DNA of 64,000 nt, from contig NC_134417.1 of assembly GCF_030867145.1 (NCBI RefSeq), positions 13,307,577 through 13,371,576 on the forward strand, read 5' to 3'. The translations under genes and the position numbers were made by a program. The stretch is from Opisthocomus hoazin. Lineage: Eukaryota > Chordata > Aves > Opisthocomiformes > Opisthocomidae. Shown piece after piece: positions 53,201 to 64,000 of this stretch. Positions within the stretch are counted from its first letter, which is position 1; every line of letters begins with the position of its first letter. The notes below the pieces were generated by a model. The model ran no database searches. It had not been told where the DNA came from and was given only the letters and a program-made list of their open reading frames with translations.

Positions 53201-53329
53201 CCTGATTCAGCCTCTCCACTCCAGTGCTGTGCTAAACATTTTCTTCTCAGGTTTACAAAATACCTGATGTTATTGCAAAACATCAGCTAAAACAGTGAAA
53301 AGTATAATTTCAGTTTGGGGTTGTCGTTT

Positions 53330-53720
53330 ACTGGAATAAAAAAGGCCCAACAGTTTTCACACAATTACTTTAGGCCTGTGGGGATTGATTCATTAAAAAA
53401 ATAACTTTGTGGCTTCCATAGTTTGATGCCAGTAGAATCATTAAAATAATGTGTCTTATATTTCTTAATATGAGAATTCTCATTAACATGATACATACAC
53501 TATTACCATATTCATCTCAAATTTGGTGCCAACAATTTCCAGAGTGACTTCCCATATAAAAAGGGTAATTGGAGAACTAATAATTGAAACAGACATTAAC
53601 AAAGACAGTTTGATTATTAATAACCGACCCCAGTGCCTTCCTATGGTAGCTTAAGCATGAATTGTTTTTTTCTACCTGTAACATTTATTTTTCTATGAAA
53701 CTTTAAAAATAAATTATGAA
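53330..53720. promoter_or_regulatory. Possible conserved noncoding element
   Basis: An AT-rich, repeat-free block with a high density of homeodomain-type cores (TGATTCATTA near 53386, ACTAATAATTGAAA near 53576, TTGATTATTAATAA near 53610) on the flank expected to face ZIC4/ZIC1. Inference from motif density only. Confidence 0.2.
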
Positions 53721-54433
53721 AAACCAGAACAGTTACCACAGGTCAAAGCGTACAGGAGAAAAGTTTTTCTTGATTGCCTTTATTTTACTCTTTAAAGGAA
53801 GACTGCTTATTTCAGGTGGTGTACATAGAGTAGCTTTGCTTAAGAAACTATCTCAAGGTTCTGTAAATTTTTAACAGTGCCCTTTATAAATGTTGCAGGG
53901 GCTATAGAAATGAGACAGGCCTATAAGAAGTTTAATGGGTCCCTGTTTAGCCATTTGTAATGGGGATTTAACTGCTTTGTTTGTGAGCTTCAGCCAAGAA
54001 AACAGATTACCTTCATCAAGTACTAATACTCCAGAGTCAATCTAAACTCTGCTCAGCTATGGAAAGGTATCATGGGATGTCAATAAGTATTATAAACACT
54101 AATCCAGCAAACCTGTCAGCTGTTTTATAAAAAAATTATATATAAATCCAAGCTCCAACTTCAACACTGCTCTTCCATGTCCAAAGCTTTAAAAAAAAAT
54201 GTGATGGATCTTCAGGGGCACATTTCAAAATTCAAAATATTCTAGTCATAATTGAAACCCTTGCAGTGAAAGTGATGCTCTCTGAATACCATAAAACTAA
54301 AGGCATGTGTTAAAGATTAACAAAACAATAATTTCAGGGCCTCCAGAATGACATCATACCCACCATTTCCATCACAACAATTTCCTTCCCATACACATCA
54401 TGTCCAGCTCACAGGAATGAATTCTACCCTCTA

Positions 54434-54447
54434 CCAGCAGAGGGCAG
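54434..54447 (+). promoter_or_regulatory. Candidate CTCF binding site
   Basis: CCAGCAGAGGGCAG matches the CTCF core consensus CCASYAGRKGGCRS at all 14 positions. It lies about 7 kb upstream of the proposed PLSCR5 start, between the gene and the side expected to hold ZIC4/ZIC1, which would suit an insulator or loop anchor. Occupancy cannot be seen from sequence. Confidence 0.55.
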
Positions 54448-57400
54448 AACCACTGCACAGCTCATCCAGGACATCCAGGCCCTACAGGACAAACTAGAAT
54501 GAAATATTTATTGCTGTCACTCCCTGTGAGTGACTCTGCTGCTGTCAAATCTTAAACACAGTATATAGGAATGAAGAATGAAGGTTTGCTCCAATCTCCT
54601 CTCCAGATTTATTTGCACAAAGAGTACAGAGAGGATTAGCTTTGGTCCTCTGCACCCTGGCAGAGTCAGAGCTGGCTGCAAAGGAAGGGTGCATGCTGCA
54701 CTGATTGCCTTGGCTCCACGGAGCGGAGAGGGGGACAGAAAGAGCAGAAGCAGCCGAAGATGATTCAATGCTCCTCACGGGACTACTCTTCAAGGAGAAA
54801 TCATGCCACCGCTGCTATTGTCTTCCAACCTAAATGGAATTCCCATTTCTCCTTCAAAAGTTGTTTTTCCTTAAACCAAGCAGAGGAATGATACGTAGGC
54901 AGAAATCTTCTCCTAGAGTAGCTAACCCACTTGGAATGAGAGAGCAGCTCTGGGCCGTCCAACTCTCCTGGTCAGCAAGCTGCTGCAAAACCCGCACCAG
55001 CCAGGACTGCTGCTGGCAGAAGGCAACTGGGGCAGCCTTTTAGCTGAAGAACTTCTGGGTTACCAGCTCAGCTTGTCAAGGAACTGAGCAACATGATCCA
55101 GCAAAACACTTAAGGGTCTGCTTAACTACCCTTATTTTCTCATTGACTTCAGATAGATGGTGAACATGCCTTAGCTGTCTGTTAGACCAGAGACAACACC
55201 ACTGTACTTAGGAAGATGGAGCCCAGCCCAAGAAAGGCTGCAGTACTGCTGCCTGACACATAAGCAGAGATTTCCTTTCTCCAGAGCTTTCAGTCTGGTA
55301 CCTTTTATGACCACTAAAAAAGGAAAAATGACAGAAGGAATAACTCATGTGCTTTGTCGTTCATTTCCATCTCCTTGCCTGGAGCAATTATTTACTAAAT
55401 ATTTGTAATGGTGTTATCATTTTTATAAAACTGAAACTGTTCTCAGAAAGTTTGGGAAGATATTGCAGGTTGCTCTCATGTAGCTGTCATACTTACTACA
55501 TATTGTGTTCTTGATAGTAAATATTCCTATAAAGAAGAGTGTTTAGTGAAGGAAAAATTATGAGTTATAAATGATTGGCATATGGAAAAATACAAAGAGA
55601 ACACTATTTGCATAAGAGTACATTAGGAGAATTTCTTTTATGTTTATTCAACAAATGTTTCCTAAAAGGTTTTCCTCCAAACCAAGCAATTTAATTTTCT
55701 TTTTAATGTTATTCTCAGTGGTTATAAACTTAATTAGCTTCTTAAGCTTCACATTTATTTGCATTTGAGATAAGTGTAATCTGGTCTTGGTATAACTTTT
55801 TGAAATCAAAATATGGACTAAAAAGGTACAAGTTTGATTAGTGGAACAGATACTGTAGCAAGCAATCATAGCAATGAGATGTTAATTGGTGTCTGGGTGG
55901 TTCTATTCATAGCAACAATAGGCCATAATAACACCCGGTGTCCTCTACTGTTCAACAGTATTTTGCCTTCTCATTTATCATACTGACAATTATATTGTTC
56001 TCAAATTTCCTGCCTAACAACAGAAAGGAATATAAAATGAGTCAAGCACCTGAGATTTCTTGAGGCAGGTGAAATCAAGAGGAATGTGCTGTAGTTTACT
56101 GTAAGTGCTGTTTGTTTCATGAAGTTAGCAGGCTGGAACCTGTCTAATATTTTTTTTCACAAAATAAAAAAAGTTTGATGTTTTTTCTTTCTCTCCTAAA
56201 AATCCTGCTCCATGCACATTCCCTAACAGACCTAGCGATTGCACCCAAGAGGAAAGGGATCAGGATGTGTTCCAGGTGCAGTCCTACCCCCCTTCAAAAT
56301 GCATGCAGTGAGGTACAACACTTAGGGCTTGACACAAAAATCTTCACCCACCAGGGTAACTGCTGCTACTTTTGCTGCTCTCTAGCTACTTTTTCCACCC
56401 CCATCAGACTTGCTTTATTCAAGCAGAAAGGTTTTCAGTGTTGACATTCCCTGGTTAGAGGCTCAACTACCAGGACTCTTAAATTTAGGTGATTTTGAAT
56501 TATATGTGAAATAATCACCCATGCCTTAAAGCATAAGCACATAGGCAGTGCAGACCTCCGTGCTCGGTTTCTGCCCGGTTTGGTTGGCCCAACAGCAACA
56601 TCGTTCGTTCCCAGTGGTCCCAGGAGCGCAGGAGGAAACTTCTGTGTGTGGTAGGTGTGAGCAGGCACAGGCTGAGTCACAGACAGGGCTTTGAGAGGGA
56701 GAGCAAGGGCAGAATGAAGAAATACAAGAACCCAGGAAAAATGCACCCCTGTTGTAGTTGCTACTTTGTTGCATGGCACTGTATACTTTTAATTTTCATT
56801 CATTATTTTAAAGTGAATGTTACTTGTTTCTCTCCCTTCCTCCAATCCCATCTGTGGAGTTTCCAATAACATGGTCAAATTCATGTTCAACTGCCTTTAA
56901 TTCATAGTCCCCCTTGCATAATATTAACACTGTTTAGCCCAGAAGTGCAGATTTCTTTATTTGGCTAATTTCATTTCATTGATACTTCTCTTTTTCTCTT
57001 CCTAGCAGAAATCTGGAATTCACATTAACTACCTTCCTTGCCATTTTCTGCTAATGGCATTGCCCTCAGTGAGCCACCCATACTTTTGGGTCAGAAGCTC
57101 TTTCTGTTTCCCCTCAGAATTTTGTTGTTTAATTCATCTGAACATCTGCCAGTTTGGAAAGTTACTGCACAGATAGCAAAAGTCATAGGAAAAAAAGAAC
57201 AGCAAGTTCCTGAAATCCTGCATTAAGAAATCAGTGATGAAACCAGGAAGGTCCTCCTTTTTTCATGGGACAAGTCATTTTGATGGGCTTAAGTGTTTAG
57301 CTGCCAAAGATTTATAAAAGCCATATTACATTCCATTTATAATGGACAACATGACACATTCAACTCATTAACTAGCCCAGTCTCAGATAATGTACCTTAT

Positions 57401-59878
57401 CTGAGTGGTAGACAGGGAAAATTATATTGCAATGGAAAAGGAGAGAACAGATTTTTTTCTCAGTCCCAAAAATTTGGAATAGATGAAGTCTGCTTATCAA
57501 GTAGTCTAAAAGTTGCCCTTAGAGGGTTTTTTACACAGTTATAGTTCACAAACTCTTACTGCAAACAATTTGATATACTGTCTTAAGCAGATAAACAGCC
57601 CTTCATAGATAAGTGAGAGTTCTCGCACGGATATCCTTTGGATTTCACCCAGCCTCTAAGAAGTCTTGGCACTCTGATGCATATTCCCCAGCATTTGGAG
57701 AGCCTCAAGCTTTCATTCGAGGAACAGGATTGATCATTCAAAGCTGGCAAGACACTGATTTCTGTGTCAGTGAAGCAGCCTTAAATGCTGTTAGAACTGT
57801 CAAGCCCAGAGAGGGTTCCACTCTTTTGCCCTTTCATTTCTCTTCAATAAAAAAAAAAACAAAAGGATAAATGAGTTTTAGAAAAGCTGAATCTGGAAGA
57901 GTCCCCTCCACCTGCTCTGTATCTTTACAGATAATTCCTCATTATCAGAGGAAAATTTAACACTTCTGACATGTTAAACTATTTCAACAATCATCAGAGG
58001 GATTTTTCTCCAACTTGTATGTAAGGTGGCCGTACTCACTCTTCTCACACATATTCCAAAACCAGTTACCCAACATACACAAAGCACTTAATCTCTTGCA
58101 ATAAAGAAACAATTGACTTAAGGTAGTTTTCACTACTTCTGTGGACTGCCTGGAAGCAAACACCTCCTGCATGTAAAATAGGTTCCTGATCCCCTGAAAC
58201 TGATTAACTAAAACAATTACAATCAATTAACACTCTTCAAAGGGTTGCTGCAATCCAAAGAAAGAACAAAATCAGCCAGTTGCCCTTTAGCATTAATAGA
58301 CACCAGAATATTTACATATTAAGTTCACATTAAAAAAAAAGATTACTCCATGCCCTGATCCTAACCTGATGTGAATAAATAAACCTGAATATAACTGAAC
58401 AACAGGGAGCTCAGCAGCTTTGACCAGCTGAGCGTGTAGCACTCCAACACACTCCAAAGAGAAAAGTGCATAAAAGGAATAACTATTTCATATCAAAAAA
58501 TGTGAAAAATGAGATGCCAAACTACAATTGCACTATGCAAAAATATGGAAAAAACAGGAAGATTGTAAGGCCACGAAAGGATACACAACAGATTCAGCTT
58601 CTATACACCAAACGCTCCTCGTCAGAAACCTTTGTGAGTATGTAGATTTCCTTCATTTTAAGGAATGTGAATTAAATCTTAACTTCTTTCATATAAGTAA
58701 CTTCTGTATGGTTTTACATACACAAGTTCAGACTAGAGTGTACACATTGATTACAGCTGCTCCCAAGAATTGTCCTGCTGCTCTTCCCTGATGATTCCTG
58801 TTGATAAATGTGCTGACTAAATTTAATTAGGCTGAGTTTCTCCTTTTTTTTACTAAATATGGTTGCTTAACACTTTAGCAGATTGTTATTGAGTACCGGA
58901 AAGCTCATTTTTGAAACTTGTTTTAAAAATACTTCCTTTTGGGATAGTATAACCATCTTCTTTAGAAACTAAAAATGGGATATGTTTTCTTAAATAGTAT
59001 ACAACAAACAATATTTTCACTTACTTATACATTTTATATACATTGCACAAGCATTTAGTCAGGAGATAGTGACTTACTTCATAGTTGCCAAGGCTAGCAT
59101 GTCTTTCCCATCCCTGGAGAGTACAAATTCCCACAGAATTTGTATTTATGTGACTGGTTGTAAAAAACCTCAAGATCTAAAACTGGTTCAGCTATTAAAA
59201 ATTTAAAAGCCTGAATCAACTCAGTGGAGAGAGGCCAAAGCAAAGACACCTGCCAGTAACAGAAAGTGTTTTACATGCGAAATGCTGTGACTTGTTCAAG
59301 GTGACAAACCATAAAACGTAGAGCAATTGTTGCAGAGGTACTGCAAAGTATTGCTTGACTATGTCTAAATCTTGCAGAGCCACACACCAAGGAGTTTTAC
59401 GCAAACTGTTGCATTGCTTGCCATTTACAGCGGTGAATTTTGCACGTTCATTAGAAAGAGTGTTAGAAAATATATGTGAACCTGCTTCCCACTAGTTGTA
59501 CCACAATGACCAGTTTTACTGTCTCTTGCATGTCATATAACACTGGAAGAATTATTCTGACTACACAGTCTCCAAAAATTAAGCGTTTGATTGTGGCTTA
59601 GATACAAAATCTCTTCCAAGACTTATGAAAGTGTCTCTGATTGTGAAGAGGCAAGGCTGAATCAACACTGTCTCACTGTATCTGTGGATTAGACAGCTCT
59701 TCCTCACAGTATAGTGGCAAAAAATACCATTATTTCTCAGAGAATTAATAGGCCTGCGCATGCTGCAAAGATGCTCATATCTGTTCCCTTCCTATCTTTG
59801 AAGCTGAGGAAGTCTCAAAAAACAGTATCTGCTGCTCTCCAGTGATTTTCTGTCTCCCCTCAGGCATAGGTTTAGGAT

Positions 59879-59966
59879 GTATCCTAGATGTGTGTCGTAT
59901 TGCATACCTACAAAACTGTATTGTATCCTAGGTGTGTGTTGTATTACCTACCTACAGACCAGTAAT
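59879..59966. repeat. Tandem duplication of a 44-bp unit
   Basis: Two diverged head-to-tail copies, each starting GTATCCTAGRTGTGTGTYGT and containing a CCTACA-type block. The units are 59879-59922 and 59923-59966. Minisatellite-like, noncoding. Confidence 0.8.
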
Positions 59967-62900
59967 ATGTTACACCAGGAGCATTTAGCTGCAAGCAACC
60001 AGTGCATCATACCAAATACTTGAACTGTGCTAGAGAGGTGATTAATGGTGCCTGACACAGTGCAAGCCTGGTGTATGAGCACCACACCAGCAGAGCAACA
60101 AGGACATCACACAATGCTACTTACGGCCTTCTTGCCACAACCAAGAAGTGGGATCACTTTCCAAAGGACACGAAGGGAAGAATCAGTCCCTGCGCCCAGG
60201 CTGAAGGAGGAGGAGGGGGCAGTGGGCTGCTGCATGGCAGCCCGACATACGGCAGCAGCGTGGGTCCCAGCTACGGGAAGACGCTCAAAGTTCATGAGTC
60301 AGCTAAGGGTCAACTCATGTGGTCTAAAGCATATTGCAACGCTACAGTAACCAGGATCGATTTACTGTGAATGGGACATTCACAAGGTAGAAAGAATTTT
60401 AGTTATGTGCATTAATCAGCTAAAAGTATCTTCTTAAACTAAGCCTAACCCAATTGTCCCTTTGTAGTCAAGCCACACAGCTCCTGCACTTAATACCAGA
60501 AAAAATTGCCTTATTATGACCTTTCATTAGTCCAAAGCTTCTTTCAAAGTACCATGGGTAACTGTTTGCTATGAGAGAAAGACATAGGCTGCCAAGCTGA
60601 GCTGAACAAGGAGAAAGAGAGATCTGCCACTGCCCCAAAGTATGTGGCATACTTAGTAATTACAATGTTTACAGACCCAAGCTGCAAAATGCCAGAGCTC
60701 TTTTCCTGCTTGAGGGATGGGAGCGTAATCTGCACAAAGACTAACTGATCTAGTACTTAGATGTCATCAATGTAGTTACACTGCAAAGGCAGGCAGGGCT
60801 ATGTGTGCGCGAAGTTCATAGAGGGAAAAGCTTATGAACTGATTTTTTGTTGTTACAAAAGGCTTTGGCCACGTGAAGCAGGCTGAATATCTGCAGTATA
60901 GTGTTGCTTTGTATCTCAGGAGAGAATCTGACTGTGTTAGCATTATAAGAGAGATCTATACCTGTACCAGGGTTTACAGTTAGCCTGTATCAGCTATACA
61001 AAGCAGAGGGGTAACTGAGCACTCTCTCAGATCTCCCGGAACACAGCCAGTGCTGTCATCGCCAGCAGGGCATCTCACCTCTCCAATGCCATGGCAAGGC
61101 CGCACTTTGTGATGACGAAGAAACAGACTACTGGTACATACAGCCAGGACATCCTTGTACAGGATGGTTTCCTTACAAGCCTTTTTCACACCCCGCACTA
61201 CACCCACAAGGATTTTATCTGAGGCATATAAGAACTTCCCTTAGCTTGTTAGCGAGAGCAATAGCTGTGCTTACATTTCCTCCCTGTTCTCCATTTCCCT
61301 CTTACTGCCAAGATTCAGCTTTCTGCTGTTCTTGAACCTTTGAGTCTAACTAAACTAAACGCACCTAAGTAACTTGACATAATACTATAAAAGTATGTGT
61401 TAATTGAAACATTGTTTTGTTGTTAGGCTTCCTCTGGGAAGGTGAAAGTCCTACAGTGCAATTTCTGACCAAAATCAGGGATCTGGAATCATTATTCACC
61501 TCCTCATCAGGGCACTCCCCTGCAGCAGCAACAAACTGAGGCTAATCCCTCCTCCACCCGAGTGTTTGACCCACCTGGGCAATGGTAGGTCTGAGTTGTG
61601 AAACACCTTCAGATCTGCCAAAGATCAGGACCCTATTTGAAAATGTCAAATTCTTGAAGCCTTGGTAGTGATATGTTTCTATTAAAAAGCAAACTGATCT
61701 TAAAGACCAACAGAATCAAAGTATTTCTTTTGGAAAGCTTGTACACTGGGTAAAACAGTAATGTGCAAGATAAAATACCCTGAGGTTTTTCTTCCTAGTT
61801 TCTTTCACTTTTATTGCGTGGTAACTTTTTCTTCTTTCTTTTTCTAGTTAGACTAAATAATCCTGAAAGAGTCAGAAACAGTGATCTCTGACCACTCAAC
61901 ATAGCTGATTGCCTTTATGGTCATCTTTAGAATAATTTTTCAAAAATTAAAAAATCCAGGTCCTGAGAACAGTAATGAACTCTGGTTAAATGAGAAGTTA
62001 GACAGCTTGGTGGCAAGTTCCCACCTCCCTCTATCTTAGAATTGTGAAGAAATAAAAAGGGAACATGAAACCAGAGTGTAGTGGTTTCTCTCACCACCAC
62101 TCAATGCCAAAACGTGCATGCATGGAACTGACCCTTCAGAAAAGGAAACTGGGATAACACAGAGACCTAGAGAAGCTGGGAAGCCAGCGGAGAAAAGAAC
62201 ATAACTGAAAGCACAACTTTATGATTTTTGCCAGGCAAAAAAAGTGGTGAGTAAAAGCTCCACCTGGAACATTTCACACTTGCAAAATAAGCTCTTCAAA
62301 ATATCTCCCATAAGATATAAAATGTGTACAAAAACTACTTAACAAAGAAAAACAGGTTGTTGTGACTGCCTGTGTGTTTGTTCTTGTTCTAAACACTGTT
62401 AATTTTACTGATTGTAGTGACATATGGCTTAGAGCAAACATTATTCTTTGAGCAGATAAACAAATTAATGGTGATCTACAAAAACCGTCTTTGAAGATCT
62501 ATGCATATCAGAGAATAGACCTTTTAAAAGTAGTGATCAGAATTCTGTTGAGGGTTATATTTCTGCAATAAAATGTACAGAAAGTGCATTCCTTTCTATT
62601 ACAGGAGCACCTCTAATAAAGAAAATATAATCTCTTTTATTTCCAGTACTAGCTTAAATTTGCGATCAAACATTAAAATATTCTTGAGCTTTCCTCAGAG
62701 TTAAAATGACTTGAGCTAAAGTTCAAACCTCACTGAATTAGAAAAAATGTTTCAATTAATGGATATAGAAATCTCAGTGAGATTAATGGCAAGCAAGTAC
62801 CAAAGATGCATTACCAGCTTATCATTGCTCACACTGACCCTGTGTCTCCACACCATGTTACTGACTGTCCCGTCCCACTTGCATGTTAAACTGTCCCTGC

Positions 62901-64000
62901 CTTCATCAGCGAGTGAAAAAGACCACACATGGTCATTTTTTTTCTGTCTCTATTAAGAAATGTCGTCTTTAGTAGTGATGGAAGCTATCCTTACTCTATA
63001 CACACAGACACACTTTTTCAGTCGTCGTATCAGAACAAGGGTAAGGTGCAAGATCCTGTAGGTGCTCAAGTTGTCTTTGCATAGTATCCCTTAAGATAAA
63101 GCAGAAGAATTACTTCCAAGGGGAAAATTCCAGTACATGTGACATGAAGTCTGTTGTAAGCTAAGCTTTCCGTGTAGGCTGAAACTACGACAATGAGGTT
63201 GCCTGAGCTGGAATAAAATTTCCTTTCATGAGTGATATTTCATGCAATGAAAGTATATGCAGAACACACTTCTTTTGTTCCAAGCATGTACGTGTTTTGG
63301 TTGCACTGAACAGAGAGGAAAATTGTGGTGAACTTTACAGCCCTGCTGTGGTAATACATAAATTAATTCTGCCACTTCAGTGCTGAGCTGAAAATTATCC
63401 AGAGGAGTGCTGCACCAGCCTCAGGTCTGGAAGGCTGCACTATGTTCCCATATGTCTTCCAGCACTTGCCCTTACTACCACTTTAGTTCAAAATAAACAA
63501 TGCCATCCACAAAGGCAGTAGATCGAAATTGGCTTCCCACACTGGTAATACCTAATACCAATTCCTGGGAAAAAGAAATCTTCAGTGGAGAGAAGTGAAA
63601 GCCCTTTATCATCTTTGGGATGAGGAGCTTACAGAGAAGTTGCAGACCAGTACTCCCTGCCTCTTTCGGGGTAGATTGTGTTCCAGGCAGAATCCTCTAC
63701 CTCCTCCAAAGTCACCACAACAGCTCCTAACGGCTGACAGACTAAAATATTTATTTATACTTTTTAACTAATTTATAGTGTGCAGTTGTATATGTCATAT
63801 TATATTTTATGCAGTAAGGCACTCTGGACTGAAAATTAACATTTGACAGGGCCAAAGCTGCTGAAGTGACATGAGGAGCAGCAGAGTTTTCAGAGCAAGT
63901 CTGATTCAAACCTCCAGGAATTCAAACCTCCAGAAATTTTAGACAAGGATTTCTCAAACTGCTAACATATTCCAGTGCACAAAACCACAGAACGCTTCAA

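Larger units (their letters stand above)
47261..64000. other. Upstream intergenic DNA, no exon seen
   Basis: No recognisable coding exon, RNA gene or interspersed repeat over 16.7 kb. ORFs here are short and domain-free. By human synteny this flank of PLSCR5 faces ZIC4/ZIC1 across a gene desert (known for human, inferred here). It holds a CTCF core match (54434-54447), a 44-bp tandem duplication (59879-59966) and AT-rich blocks that may be regulatory. Confidence 0.5.

Noticed and set aside
60045..60370. Overlapping plus-strand ORFs of about 100 codons
   Set aside because: Two frames are open at once, which reflects GC-richer composition rather than selection on either frame; no domain.

Overview
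This window looks like vertebrate nuclear DNA, most likely from a bird, though another sauropsid is possible. The coding signal is one gene split into eight small exons with GT-AG introns. The recognisable interspersed repeats are all CR1 LINE fragments, the dominant avian and reptilian retroelement. There are no operons, bacterial genes, rRNA or tRNA genes, or CRISPR arrays. Most open reading frames of 60-180 codons are about what chance gives in 64 kb of AT-rich DNA.

The gene is PLSCR5, a phospholipid scramblase family member, on the minus strand from the ATG at 47161 to the stop at 13978. I rebuilt it from splice sites and recalled similarity to human PLSCR5. The coding exons are 47155-47161, 41633-41772, 22923-22961, 18394-18436, 17331-17551, 16171-16332, 14966-15127 and 13978-14016. 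They total 813 nt, or 270 residues plus stop, close to the roughly 271 residues I recall for human PLSCR5. Exons 3-8 are secure. Exons 1 and 2 (the N-terminus) rest on open frame, phase, strong splice sites and weak similarity. The short ORF fragments over exons 5 and 7 are single exons of this gene, not separate genes.

Layout: 1-920 holds two nested or recombined CR1 reverse-transcriptase fragments. From 921 to 13.9 kb is intergenic DNA with one CR1 3' end at 5900-6335. From 13.9 to 47.2 kb is PLSCR5, whose 18.7-kb intron 2 carries a CR1 3' end with a long open frame (39168-39960) in the opposite orientation. From 47.2 to 64 kb I see no exon. In human this flank leads to the ZIC4/ZIC1 gene desert, so regulatory DNA is expected there. 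One perfect match to the CTCF core consensus lies at 54434-54447, and a few AT-rich, homeodomain-site-rich blocks could be conserved enhancers.

The points most worth checking are the degraded Ca2+-binding loop of the scramblase, the weak splice sites around the 39-nt exon 3 (including a 6-nt tandem acceptor), the CTCF match, the CR1-in-CR1 junction, and exon-like open segments inside intron 2. I found no convincing new biological system.
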